32,898 nucleotides of DNA from Pseudomonadota bacterium (GTDB taxonomy: Bacteria > Pseudomonadota > Alphaproteobacteria > Rhizobiales > Beijerinckiaceae): contig JAIUNQ010000014.1 in the NCBI GenBank assembly GCA_020161475.1, positions 1 through 32,898 of the forward strand, in the 5' to 3' direction. Below, one piece after another: positions 1 through 7,798 of the stretch; position 1 is the first letter of the stretch; each line of letters starts with the position of its first letter. The notes below the pieces were generated by a model. That model was not told the origin of the DNA. It did no database searches and saw only the letters and a list, made by a program, of their open reading frames with translations. Position numbers and translations under genes: made by a program.

Positions 1-1
1 G

Positions 2-994
2 AACATGGTGCGCTATGTCCGCGAGGGCGGCGCGATACTCTTTGCCGTGGGGCCGGAGATTCTCAACCGCAACGGCCTGCTCTCCACGCCCATCTCGGAT
101 ATTCTCCCCGCCCAGCCCACCGGCAGCTTGATCGAACGCGCCTTCCGGCCGGAATTGACCGATCTGGGCCGTCGCCACCCGGTCACGCGCGTGCTCGAGG
201 GGGCGGGCAAACCGGGCGAAGCGCCGAGCTGGGCCCCCTTCTTCCGCCAGATCGCCGCACGGGGCCTTGGCGCACAGGGGCTGATGCGCGGGCCCGACGG
301 CAACCCGCTGCTCGAACTCAAGCGCGAGGGCAAGGGCCGCGTCGGCCTCATGCTCTCCGACCACATCTGGCTCTGGGCGCGCGGTTACAAGGGCGGCGGT
401 CCCTATCTCGATCTGCTGCGCCGCCTCTCGCATTGGCTGATGAAGGAGCCGGAGCTGGAGGAGGAGGCGCTCAATCTTTCCGCCAGCGGCAACCGCATCA
501 TCATCGAGCGTCGCACGCTGGGCGGTGCGCCCGGCCCCGTGCGCCTCACCGAACCCGCCGGCGGCATCGAGAGCATCGCCCTCACCCAGAGCGAGCCGGG
601 CTTCTGGAAAGCAGAAGTCACCGCCAAGCGCGCCGGGCTCTACAAGGCCGAGAATGGCGGGCTGGTGAACTGGCTCAACATCGGCCAGGCCAACCCGCGC
701 GAATTCCGAAAAGTGGTGAGCACCACGGCTCTGCTGGCCCCACTGGCGCAGGCCACGGGCGGCAACGCACGGCGGCTGGAGGTGGGAGGCAGCCTTGTCG
801 TGCCCAAGCTGGCGGATATCCGCTCCGGCACGCAGTTTTCCGGCGAGGATTACATGGGCCTTCGCCCCACGCAGGCGAGCCTGCTCAAGGGGGTTTCCGT
901 GGCCCCGCTCGGCCTGGGGCTGATCGGCCTCGCCCTGCTCCTGCTGCCGCTGATCCTGACATGGGGCATCGAAGGCTTGCGCCGCCGGAGGTAA
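2..994 (+). CDS. C-terminal part of a large membrane protein with a glutamine-amidotransferase-like domain (5' end outside window)
   Basis: The reading frame is open to the left edge, so the gene starts upstream; the first internal Met is only four bases into the window. The visible 330 residues begin in a segment resembling the class I glutamine-amidotransferase fold (VREGGAILFAVGP) found in large Rhizobiales membrane proteins that sit next to MoxR, DUF58 and DUF4159 genes. A beta-rich, probably Ig-like middle follows. The protein ends in a hydrophobic helix (about residues 299-321) and a Gly-Leu-Arg4 tail, so the bulk would be extracytoplasmic with a short positive cytoplasmic end. No amidotransferase active-site triad is visible here. 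Family assignment is from recall of similar proteins, and biochemical function is unknown. It converges on the GNAT gene with a 15-base gap. Confidence 0.7.
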   Translation, partial: NMVRYVREGGAILFAVGPEILNRNGLLSTPISDILPAQPTGSLIERAFRPELTDLGRRHPVTRVLEGAGKPGEAPSWAPFFRQIAARGLGAQGLMRGPDGNPLLELKREGKGRVGLMLSDHIWLWARGYKGGGPYLDLLRRLSHWLMKEPELEEEALNLSASGNRIIIERRTLGGAPGPVRLTEPAGGIESIALTQSEPGFWKAEVTAKRAGLYKAENGGLVNWLNIGQANPREFRKVVSTTALLAPLAQATGGNARRLEVGGSLVVPKLADIRSGTQFSGEDYMGLRPTQASLLKGVSVAPLGLGLIGLALLLLPLILTWGIEGLRRRR

Positions 995-1009
995 GCCGGC
1001 GGTAAACCG

Positions 1010-1513
1010 TCAGCCGCGCACGCCGCGCACGGTGCCCTGCGCCTTGGCCAGCGCACCGGGGGTCAGCTCCAGCGCCAGGAGGCGCATGGGGTCCACCGGT
1101 CCCGGCAGGGTCACACGGCCCATCGGCACGCGCACATAGCCCGCGCGGCGGTAATAGGGCTCGTCACCCACCAGCAGGATGAGGTCGGATTTGAGCGCCC
1201 GCGCCGCATCTTCGCAGCGTTGCAGCAGTGCGCGACCAATGCCGCGCCCCTCGAACGGCGGATCCACCGTCAGCGGCCCCAGCATGAAGGCGCGCGTCTC
1301 GCCGAGGCTGATCGGCGTGAGCTGCACCGCCGCGACCAGCAGCGATCCCACGCGCGCCACAAACGAGAGCCCCGCGCCCTCCCCGGCCTCTTCGCGAATA
1401 CGGTAAGCCGTGCGCGCAAAACGTCCCGGCCCGAAGGCACGGGCATGCAGCCGCTCGACCGCGTCATGGTCGGCTGCGCTCATCGCATCGATGGAAAAGC
1501 TCAGATCGGACAT
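1010..1513 (-). CDS. GNAT family N-acetyltransferase (YhbS-like)
   Basis: A 167-residue protein. It should transfer an acetyl group from acetyl-CoA to an amine; the substrate is not predictable. The acetyl-CoA-binding motif A is clear: LGPLTVDPPFEGRGIGRAL, with the Q/R-x-x-G-x-G/A pattern as EGRGIG near residues 88-93. The following LVGDEPYYRRAGY segment is typical of the YhbS-like branch. I chose the ATG at 1513 because the domain begins there; the same frame runs on upstream but antisense-like into the Nudix gene. It lies 55 bases downstream of the Nudix gene on the same strand and may be co-transcribed with it. Length is normal for a single GNAT domain. Confidence 0.88.
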   Translation of the reverse strand: MSDLSFSIDAMSAADHDAVERLHARAFGPGRFARTAYRIREEAGEGAGLSFVARVGSLLVAAVQLTPISLGETRAFMLGPLTVDPPFEGRGIGRALLQRCEDAARALKSDLILLVGDEPYYRRAGYVRVPMGRVTLPGPVDPMRLLALELTPGALAKAQGTVRGVRG

Positions 1514-1568
1514 GGCATGCGTGATCGGGCGCAAGCGCTCCTGTGTCAAGAACTTAACCGGCTGCGCT

Positions 1569-2012
1569 TCACCAATGCGGCGGCGGAACCCGCCCCGCGG
1601 CAATCTCCTCAAGCCGTCTCCGGGTCGCGGCGGTCGTCTCTGCGGGCAGGGCGTCAAGCGGAAAAAAGCCCGTTTGCGCCAGCTCCCGATCGGGCAGGCG
1701 CTCGCGCTCCTGCACAAAATGCCGCACGACATACAGCAGCACATGATCGCGCGGGGCGGCGTGCCGGTTCTGATACACGCCAAAGAGCACAGGCTCGCCC
1801 GCGAGGCGGATATGCCCTTCCTCGTCCAGTTCCATCTCCAGCGCCTCACGCGCGCACTGGCCGGCTTCAATCCCCCCGCCCGGCAGATGCCAGCCCGGCA
1901 TATAGGTATGCCGCACGAGAAACACCCGCCCCTGTCCATCCAGCACGGCGGCGCGCACCCCCATGGTCATGCCACGAACAAGGCGAAACCAGCGATGAAA
2001 GGCCCAGCGCAT
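1569..2012 (-). CDS. Nudix hydrolase with a degenerate Nudix box
   Basis: A 147-residue Nudix-fold protein, expected to hydrolyse a nucleoside diphosphate linked to another group; substrate unknown. The fold signature is VFLVRHTYMPGWHLPGGGIE followed by the Nudix helix. The three metal-binding acids of the helix (E-x-x-E-E in EMELDEEG) are kept. However, the usual Glu after GGGxExG is Gln, and the usual Arg before the first catalytic Glu is Met. The start is placed at the ATG at 2012; an in-frame GTG further upstream could add an N-terminal extension. The metallophosphoesterase gene is divergent, so 2013-2117 should hold both promoters. Family is confident; activity is uncertain because of the two substitutions. 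Confidence 0.85.
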   Translation of the reverse strand: MRWAFHRWFRLVRGMTMGVRAAVLDGQGRVFLVRHTYMPGWHLPGGGIEAGQCAREALEMELDEEGHIRLAGEPVLFGVYQNRHAAPRDHVLLYVVRHFVQERERLPDRELAQTGFFPLDALPAETTAATRRRLEEIAAGRVPPPHW

Positions 2013-2117
2013 CACCCGCTGGCGGGCATTGAGCCGCACAGGCGTGCCTAAACTCTCGCTTGACGGGGGCGTCCCGAGGGGCGACACGGAAACGGATTTG
2101 CCCGCAAGGTTGCCCGC

Positions 2118-3029
2118 GTGATCTTCACCCTCGCCCATCTTTCCGATCCTCATATCGGCCCCTTGCCGCACCTGCCGCTGCGCGCGCTGCTCAACAAGCG
2201 CCTCACCGGGGCGCTCAACTGGCACAGCGCCCGCGCCACCATCCATAACATGGATGTGCTGGAGACGATTCTCGACGACATCATTGCGCAGGACCCGGAC
2301 CACATCGCCTTGACAGGAGATCTCGTCAATGTGGGCTTTGCGCCGGAATTCGCCACAGCCCACCTCAAGATCGCGCGGCTCGGTGGTCCCGAAGAGATCT
2401 CTATCGTGCCCGGCAATCATGATGCCTACGTGCGCTCCTCCCTGCCGGAGATGATCAAGGTCTTCTCGCCCTACATGCGGAACGATGGAGAAGGACCGAA
2501 GGCACCGCTGCGTTTTCCCTATCTGCGCCGGCGGGGTCCACTCGCCCTGATCGGCGTGAATTCCGGCATTCCAACCTTGCCGTTCTTCGCCACCGGCGCA
2601 CTGGGGGAGCCCCAGCGCGAGGCTCTGGCGCAGATGCTGGATCAAACCCGCGCCGAGGGCCTTTTCCGCGTGGTGATGATTCATCATCCCCCGTTAAGGA
2701 GTGGCGCGCGATTCGGGCGTGGCCTGAACGATGCCGAAGCCGTCACACAAATTCTGGCCCGGCACGGCGCGGAATTGGTGTTGCATGGCCATAACCATCG
2801 TCATTCCCTCGCTCGCATCGAGGGAAAAAGCTGTTTTATTCCGGTACTTGGCGTGGCTTCGGCCTCGGCGGTGCCAGGCACGCCCCACCATCAGGCGGAA
2901 TACCACCTGATCAGAATAGAATCCTCGACAGGAATGATCGAAGTCGAAAGACGTGGATTCAAGGAATTCAGTCACGCGCCGGTCGCGATTGATAAAGTAA
3001 AAATCCGGCATGAGTTGTTAACGCCTTGA
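2118..3029 (+). CDS. Calcineurin-like metallophosphoesterase
   Basis: A 303-residue cytoplasmic dinuclear-metal phosphoesterase. All family motifs appear in order: D-x-H (LSDPHIG, residues 9-12), GDLVN (about 67), GNHDA (about 99), a single His block (MIHHPP, about 193) and the GHNHRH motif (about 225). No signal peptide is present. The best start is GTG at 2118, which places the D-x-H motif at the usual distance from the N-terminus. The Rhizobiales relatives I recall are annotated only as metallophosphoesterases (UDP-2,3-diacylglucosamine hydrolase-like or cyclic-nucleotide-PDE-like), so the substrate is open. Base composition is slightly lower in GC toward the 3' end (after about 2800) than in neighbouring genes. 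Confidence 0.88.
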   Translation: MIFTLAHLSDPHIGPLPHLPLRALLNKRLTGALNWHSARATIHNMDVLETILDDIIAQDPDHIALTGDLVNVGFAPEFATAHLKIARLGGPEEISIVPGNHDAYVRSSLPEMIKVFSPYMRNDGEGPKAPLRFPYLRRRGPLALIGVNSGIPTLPFFATGALGEPQREALAQMLDQTRAEGLFRVVMIHHPPLRSGARFGRGLNDAEAVTQILARHGAELVLHGHNHRHSLARIEGKSCFIPVLGVASASAVPGTPHHQAEYHLIRIESSTGMIEVERRGFKEFSHAPVAIDKVKIRHELLTP

Positions 3030-3069
3030 AGCGCAATGTCGATCGGTCAACAGAACGTTGAGACTGATT

Positions 3070-3609
3070 GTGACCGCAACCCAGAACATCCCCCCCAGCG
3101 CCGAACCTTCGGCGGAGATTGACGTCGAAATCGCACAGGCCCCGGCTGTCGTGCGCAAGACGCTGGATATCTTCGGTCGTGTCGGGTTGCCCTACACATT
3201 CCGCCACGTGGAAGCCACCTCCGCCAATGTCGATGAACTCGCCGTGGCGCTGGGTTGCGAAACCCATGATCTCGCCCTCACCACGATCTTTCGCGGCAAG
3301 GCGACACGCAAACCGTTCCTCCTCATCCATGCGGCCTCCAGCGCTGTCTCGGACAAGATCCTGAGCCAGATCGTGGGCGAGAATATCCAGCGTGCCGAGG
3401 CCGATCTGGTGATGCGCTTCTCCGGCTTCCAGCTTGATGCCGTGGCCCCGCTGGGTCACCTCAATCGCCTGCCCATCATCATGGACAGCAGCCTCACCCG
3501 CTTTGCGCGCGTCTGGATCAACCTCGGCGCCCCCGGTTGCTATGCCTCGGTGCCCACGCTGGTTCTCGCCCGCACCATTTCGGCACGCATCGTTCGCCTC
3601 GTTGCCTGA
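3070..3609 (+). CDS. YbaK/EbsC-type aminoacyl-tRNA deacylase
   Basis: A single-domain YbaK/ProX-like protein of about 180 residues. The family hydrolyses mischarged aminoacyl-tRNAs (Cys-tRNA-Pro or Ala-tRNA-Pro) in trans. Supporting features are the N-terminal helix, FRHVEATSANVDELAVALG, the conserved central strand with a Lys (FRGKATRKPFLLIHAA), and the C-terminal G-H/PLGHLNRLPIIMD loop with its VWINLGAPGCY end. The start is uncertain: GTG at 3070 is preferred over TTG at 3058 because GTG is a commoner start, and neither has a strong ribosome site. The gene follows the metallophosphoesterase by 40 bases on the same strand. Exact specificity (YbaK, ProX or another) cannot be told from motifs. 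Confidence 0.85.
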   Translation: MTATQNIPPSAEPSAEIDVEIAQAPAVVRKTLDIFGRVGLPYTFRHVEATSANVDELAVALGCETHDLALTTIFRGKATRKPFLLIHAASSAVSDKILSQIVGENIQRAEADLVMRFSGFQLDAVAPLGHLNRLPIIMDSSLTRFARVWINLGAPGCYASVPTLVLARTISARIVRLVA

Positions 3610-3657
3610 AGCAGAGTCACGTCTTCCCCCTGCCCGGCAGGGGTGGCATGATCGGCC

Positions 3658-4287
3658 ATGAACACGTCATCCGACATCGCCGCTGTGGTCCTGGCTGGCG
3701 GCCTCGCGCGCCGCATGGGCGGAGCCGACAAGGCGCTTCTGCCGTTGGCTGGGCGGCCGCTACTGAGCCATGTGCTGGCAGCCCTGGGCAGCCCCCCGCG
3801 CCCCTGCGCGATCAGCGCCAACGGTGATCCGGCACGCTTTGCCGCCTTTGGCTTGCCCGTTCTGGCCGACAGCGACGACACCCGTCCCGGCCCCTTGGCG
3901 GGCATTGCGACGGGGCTGCGTTGGGCCAGAGCGCAAGGCGCGCAGGCCTTGGTGAGTGCTGCGGTGGATACGCCGATCCTGCCGGGCGATCTTCTTGAGC
4001 GTCTCCGCGGAGCCTCCAGCGGAATGCACCTCACCCATGCCCGCGCGGGCGGGCGCGATCACCCCACACTGGCGCTTTGGCCCATTGGCCTGCTCACCAG
4101 CCTGGAGGACTATCTCGCGCGGGGCGAACGCCGCATGATGGGCTTCATGGCCCTGCATGAAGCGATTGCCGTGGAGTGGGATTCACCGGATCTGTTTGTG
4201 AACCTCAATACACCGGACGATCTGGCCCGCGCTGAAGCGCTCCTCGCTCAGCGCCCGAAAACCTGCTCGACCGGAACGGCGAGCTGA
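3658..4287 (+). CDS. mobA: Molybdenum cofactor guanylyltransferase MobA
   Basis: A 209-residue nucleotidyltransferase that adds GMP from GTP to molybdopterin to make the guanine-dinucleotide form (MGD) used by DMSO-reductase-family enzymes. The N-terminal signature VVLAGGLARRMGGADKALL (residues 10-28) is the GTP-binding L-A-G-G-x-x-x-R-M-G-G-x-D-K loop. LADSDDTRPGPLAGIATGL and AAVDTPILP supply the middle Asp motifs, and NLNTPDDLARAE is the usual C-terminal end. Length is typical. Its last 40 bases overlap the 3' end of mobB on the opposite strand. The mobA/mobB neighbourhood supports the call. Confidence 0.95.
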   Translation: MNTSSDIAAVVLAGGLARRMGGADKALLPLAGRPLLSHVLAALGSPPRPCAISANGDPARFAAFGLPVLADSDDTRPGPLAGIATGLRWARAQGAQALVSAAVDTPILPGDLLERLRGASSGMHLTHARAGGRDHPTLALWPIGLLTSLEDYLARGERRMMGFMALHEAIAVEWDSPDLFVNLNTPDDLARAEALLAQRPKTCSTGTAS

Positions 4288-4775
4288 TCCGCCAGCGAGG
4301 CAATCGCCTCGATGTGATCGAGATGCACCTGCGGCAATACGCAGCCCTCGAAAGGGGCATCCGTCGCAATAGCGCGGATCATCGCGTCTTCCGGGTGCAG
4401 CGGCGGCTTGCGATTGGCGGCCCGGAACACCTCGATCTTGGGGTGCGGATCGCGCTTGAACCCCTCGATCAGAACCAGATCCACCGGCGAGAGCTTGCCG
4501 AGGAGCTGTTCGAGCGTCCATTCCGGGGCATCGCGCAGCTCGTGGATCAGCGCAAAACGCGAGGCCGAGGCCACGATCACTTCCGTAGAGCCCGCCATAC
4601 GGTGCGCGTAGGAGTCCTTGCCGGGGTGGTCGATATCGAAACGGTGGTGCGCGTGCTTGAGGGTCGAAACCCGGCGTCCGCGCGCCAGAAGCGCCGGAAT
4701 GAGCTTGCCGATGAGCGTGGTCTTGCCCGCGCCGCTCCACCCCGAAATGCCGATGATGCGCATACCGCCCCCCAT
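4248..4775 (-). CDS. mobB: Molybdopterin-guanine dinucleotide biosynthesis adaptor MobB
   Basis: A 175-residue P-loop GTP-binding protein that assists MobA in molybdenum cofactor nucleotide attachment. The Walker A is SGWSGAGKTTL (residues 10-20). STLKHAHH(R)FDIDHPGKDSYAHRMAG is the family signature with its His/Asp cluster. LVLIEGFKRDPHPKIEVFR matches the conserved EGFK segment. The start may be 4775 or the internal ATG at 4763 (MRIIGISG). The 3' end overlaps mobA by 40 bases in antisense orientation, and the 5' end is divergent from the tusA-like gene with about 100 bases between them. Confidence 0.94.
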   Translation of the reverse strand: MGGGMRIIGISGWSGAGKTTLIGKLIPALLARGRRVSTLKHAHHRFDIDHPGKDSYAHRMAGSTEVIVASASRFALIHELRDAPEWTLEQLLGKLSPVDLVLIEGFKRDPHPKIEVFRAANRKPPLHPEDAMIRAIATDAPFEGCVLPQVHLDHIEAIASLADQLAVPVEQVFGR

Positions 4776-4872
4776 GTGTCTTGTCTCTCCGCCACATGGC
4801 GGGCAAGCGCAGGCAAAGCAAGCCGTGTTCGATCAATATTGCCTTTGGCGCGCATCGACGCCAGAAGAGGCC

Positions 4873-5097
4873 ATGGCTCAAAAGACCCTCGATCTCATCG
4901 GCCTCAAGTGCCCCCTGCCCTACCTGCGCACCAAAAAGGCGCTGGCTCAGGCTGCGTCCGGCGATGTGCTGATGGTGCAAACCAGCGACCCTCTGGCGGT
5001 GATCGACATTCCCAACCTGTGCCGGGAAACGGGCGATGACGTGGAGATTCTGGCGCGCGAGGGCGCTGAGACCCGTTTTCGTATTGAGAAGCGGTGA
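4873..5097 (+). CDS. TusA-family sulfurtransferase
   Basis: A 74-residue single-domain sulfur-carrier protein. The active-site motif C-P-x-P is present as KCPLPYLRTKKAL, with Cys13 the persulfide carrier. The rest (GDVLMVQTSDPLAVIDIPNLCRETGDDV) fits the TusA/SirA fold, including the D-P-x-x-x-x-D-I-P strand. It starts at ATG 4873, closely preceded by AGAAGAGG. Known family roles include sulfur relay to tRNA thiolation and, in E. coli, to molybdopterin synthesis. Its position beside mobA and mobB fits a molybdenum cofactor role, but that is inference. It ends 3 bases before the convergent FAD oxidase stop. Confidence 0.9.
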   Translation: MAQKTLDLIGLKCPLPYLRTKKALAQAASGDVLMVQTSDPLAVIDIPNLCRETGDDVEILAREGAETRFRIEKR

Positions 5098-5100
5098 GCC

Positions 5101-6546
5101 TCACGCCCCGCCGGGTGTGAAGGCCGGCAACTCCGCCCCCACGCGCACCACCTTGCCCGGATTCATCAGGTTGGCAGGGTCCAGCGCCTGCTTGATCTGC
5201 CCCATCAGCGCCAACGCCACCGGGTCGCGATAGCGCGGTAACTCATCGCGTTTGAACAGGCCGACGCCGTGTTCGGCGGCGATAGAGCCACCATGTGCCA
5301 GCACCCGGTCATGCACCAGCGTGTTCAGCCTGTGCCATTGCGCCAGAAACACACCCTTCTCCATCCCCACAGGCTGGGTCAGGTTGAAGTGGATGTTGCC
5401 GTCCCCGATATGCCCGAAGGGGCAGGGGCGGATGCCCGGCAGGGCCGCCATGCAGGCCGCGCTGGCTTCTTCAATGAAAGCGGCAACATGGGAAATCGGC
5501 ACGGAAACATCGTGCTTGATCGAGCCGCCCTCAAAGCGCTGCGCCTCGCTCATCCCCTCGCGCATCGCCCAGAAGGCCTCGCGCTGCGCTTCCGACTGGG
5601 CGAGCACAGCATCCTCCACCTCCTCCGCCTCGACAGCCTCGGCCAGAAGCGCCTCGAGCTGCGCCTGCAAGGGGGCCTCCGCCTCGGGGCTGCTCAGCTC
5701 GACCAAGGCATACTGGAGGTGAGGTCGCGCAAAAGGATCGCGCATGCCCGGTTGATGCCGCAGTACCAGCTCCAGTCCGAACCGCGGCATCAACTCGAAG
5801 GTGGTGAGCCGCTCCCCCGCCTGCCCACGCAGGCGACGGAACAGCGCCACGACAGCCCCAACATCGCGCGCCCCGATCATGGCGCTCGCCTGCGTGCGCG
5901 GCGCGGGGAACAGCTTGAGCACCGCCCGCGTGACGATGCCCAGCGTCCCCTCTGATCCGATGAAGAGATGCTTCAGGTCGTAGCCCGCATTGTCCTTGCG
6001 CAGACCGGACAGCGCATTGAAAACCCGCCCGTCCGGCAGCACGGCTTCCAGCCCCAGCGTCAGATCCCGCGTGTTGCCATAGCGCAGCACCGCCGTGCCG
6101 CCCGCATTCGCTGCGATATTGCCGCCGAGCGTACAACTGCCCTCGGAGGCAAGCGAGAGCGGAAACAGAAAGCCCGCCGCATCAGCCGCCGCCTGCACCT
6201 CCGCCAGCACAGCCCCGGCCTCGACCGTCACGGTGGCATTGTCGGCATCCACCGGGCCGATGCCCCGCATCTTCGCCAGAGAAATTACCACGCCGCCAAA
6301 CGGCAGCCCGCCACCGACAAGCCCGGTGTTGCCTCCCTGAGCCACCATGGGCACGCCGTGCTCGACACAAAGCGTCACGACAGCGGAAACCTCGGCGGTA
6401 GTGCGCGGTGCAAAAACCGCCAGCGCATGGCCGCGCATCAGCCCGCGCATCTCTGTCACATGCGCATCGAGCCGCTCATCCCGGATCAGGATATCGCCAA
6501 AGCGGGAAGAGGCGGCATCGAGAAAGTCTTGCGAGGAGCTGGCCAT
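5101..6546 (-). CDS. FAD-linked oxidase, GlcD/D-2-hydroxyglutarate dehydrogenase-like
   Basis: A 481-residue cytoplasmic flavoprotein that oxidises a D-2-hydroxy acid. The PCMH FAD-binding domain covers roughly residues 35-215, with VAQGGNTGLVGGG and the ASEGSCTLGGNIAANAGG diphosphate loop. The FAD-oxidase C-terminal domain follows and holds the two diagnostic metal/substrate motifs: GHIGDGNIHFN and AAEHGVGLFK. The overall pattern resembles D2HGDH and bacterial D-lactate dehydrogenases more than GlcD with its GlcE/GlcF partners, which are absent here. The start is set at ATG 6546 (MASSSQDF); an ATG at 6573 adds nine residues. It is tail-to-tail with the tusA-like gene with only three bases between, so no separate terminator fits there. 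Confidence 0.9.
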   Translation of the reverse strand: MASSSQDFLDAASSRFGDILIRDERLDAHVTEMRGLMRGHALAVFAPRTTAEVSAVVTLCVEHGVPMVAQGGNTGLVGGGLPFGGVVISLAKMRGIGPVDADNATVTVEAGAVLAEVQAAADAAGFLFPLSLASEGSCTLGGNIAANAGGTAVLRYGNTRDLTLGLEAVLPDGRVFNALSGLRKDNAGYDLKHLFIGSEGTLGIVTRAVLKLFPAPRTQASAMIGARDVGAVVALFRRLRGQAGERLTTFELMPRFGLELVLRHQPGMRDPFARPHLQYALVELSSPEAEAPLQAQLEALLAEAVEAEEVEDAVLAQSEAQREAFWAMREGMSEAQRFEGGSIKHDVSVPISHVAAFIEEASAACMAALPGIRPCPFGHIGDGNIHFNLTQPVGMEKGVFLAQWHRLNTLVHDRVLAHGGSIAAEHGVGLFKRDELPRYRDPVALALMGQIKQALDPANLMNPGKVVRVGAELPAFTPGGA

Positions 6547-6588
6547 GCCTATGAGGTAAGCCAGCCACCGCATCAGGGCAAGGCGCGC

Positions 6589-6945
6589 TCAGCGCGGCGG
6601 AAGCCTTCCGCCCGGAACGAGCACCGTCACCGCACGCTGATCATAGGGCGAAGGATAGACCTGCCGCACGCTTTTCGGCCCCGCATTGGCATTGGCCGGT
6701 GCCGGAACAAGCGCCGGACCGCTCGGCAGGGCCACCGGCGCGCTCACATCAGGGGCAGGCTCGGCCACAGCCTTGCGGCTGCGCGCTTCCTCCTCGCGCT
6801 GCAACAGCTCGGAAAGGCTGGGCGCACGCGGATCAGGATCAATGGCAGAGGAACCGGCCGCAAGAGCGGAAGCGCTCAGAACAGGCGCCAGAAGAGCCGC
6901 GAGCGCAACAGTACGCACCGGGCGATGGAGGAAAAAGCGACGCAT
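6589..6945 (-). CDS. Small secreted proline/alanine-rich protein of unknown function
   Basis: A 118-residue protein that I do not recognise. It begins with a clear Sec signal peptide: MRRFF, then a hydrophobic core (VALAALLAPVLSASALA) with likely cleavage after ALA at about residue 28. The mature part is low-complexity and rich in Pro, Ala, Arg and Glu, with no catalytic motif; it ends in VLVPGGRLPPR. The ATG at 6945 is preferred over upstream ATGs in the frame because GGGAGG lies 10 bases before it and the signal peptide starts there. It is upstream of the FAD oxidase on the same strand with a 42-base gap. Product is probably periplasmic. Confidence 0.65.
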   Translation of the reverse strand: MRRFFLHRPVRTVALAALLAPVLSASALAAGSSAIDPDPRAPSLSELLQREEEARSRKAVAEPAPDVSAPVALPSGPALVPAPANANAGPKSVRQVYPSPYDQRAVTVLVPGGRLPPR

Positions 6946-7090
6946 GACAACAAAACCTCCCGCCAGAGCCGAACAGCTCGGTTGGCGTGAGCGCATCATC
7001 GTCGGAAAGCATTGATAAACCATAACCGGAACCCTGTTCCGGCCCATCAACCTGCGCCCCCGTCCCCCGAAGCAGCAGGCTCAAGCGGGA

Positions 7091-7798
7091 TCACTCTTCG
7101 TGAAACCCCGGTGCGGCGCGGCGCTCGGCCAAACCGTGCGGGCTGCCGTATTCGATGATCAGCCCCAGCTTGTCCGCCACTTCCACCAGATCGCGCCGCG
7201 AGCTGGCGCGGGTCTTCTTGCGGATGTTGAGTCGATGCGTCTCCACCGTCCGCACACTCAGCTCAAGCCGGCGTGCCACATCCTTGTTGGAAAGGCCCAA
7301 CGCAATCATCACGAGGATTTCCCGCTCGCGGGATGTGAGCCCGAAGGCATCCACCTCCGCCCCTTCCGCACGGCGCACAGGCGAGAAGGCCGAGCGCGCA
7401 AGGCGCCCCGAAACAAACACACCGCCAATGCCCAGCGTATTGATGGCTGTCGGCAGTTCCTCGGTCCAGGCATCGCGGCTGACAAAGGCGCCGACACCGG
7501 CATCGAGTAGCAGGCGCACAAGGCCCGCATCCTCAGGCTCCAGCAGCACGAGCAGGCGGAGGTTTTCCCGCGCCTCACGCCAGCGGCGCAGCTGCCGGAA
7601 GGAGTTTCGGCCACGCGGCTCGGGACGATAGAAAATCACCAGCGGCACACGGGCAGCCATCGAAGGCGGCGCACTGGGCAGCTCGCTCCCCTCGCCAATG
7701 CAGACAGCACCGGCAGCAGCATCCAGTGCGCTGCGGATGGCGGCTCTCTGGCCGGGATCTGGGTGGTAGAGCAGGTAATTCAGGACGGGTAGGTTCAT
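7091..7798 (-). CDS. LuxR/FixJ-type transcription regulator with a degenerate receiver
   Basis: A 235-residue two-domain regulator. The C-terminal LuxR/GerE helix-turn-helix is textbook (about residues 152-215: LTSREREILVMIALGLSNKDVA, then LSVRTVETHRLNIRKKT). The N-terminal 130 residues follow the receiver layout strand by strand, but the key residues are gone. The phosphoacceptor Asp position is Tyr57 (VIFYRPEP), the Ser/Thr position is Leu (LLVLLEPED), and the conserved Lys is Arg108 (AFVSRDAW). It should bind DNA as a dimer without Asp phosphorylation, perhaps sensing a ligand or partner. No histidine kinase is adjacent. Upstream is the 7799-8217 gap, which would hold its promoter. Confidence 0.88.
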   Translation of the reverse strand: MNLPVLNYLLYHPDPGQRAAIRSALDAAAGAVCIGEGSELPSAPPSMAARVPLVIFYRPEPRGRNSFRQLRRWREARENLRLLVLLEPEDAGLVRLLLDAGVGAFVSRDAWTEELPTAINTLGIGGVFVSGRLARSAFSPVRRAEGAEVDAFGLTSREREILVMIALGLSNKDVARRLELSVRTVETHRLNIRKKTRASSRRDLVEVADKLGLIIEYGSPHGLAERRAAPGFHEE

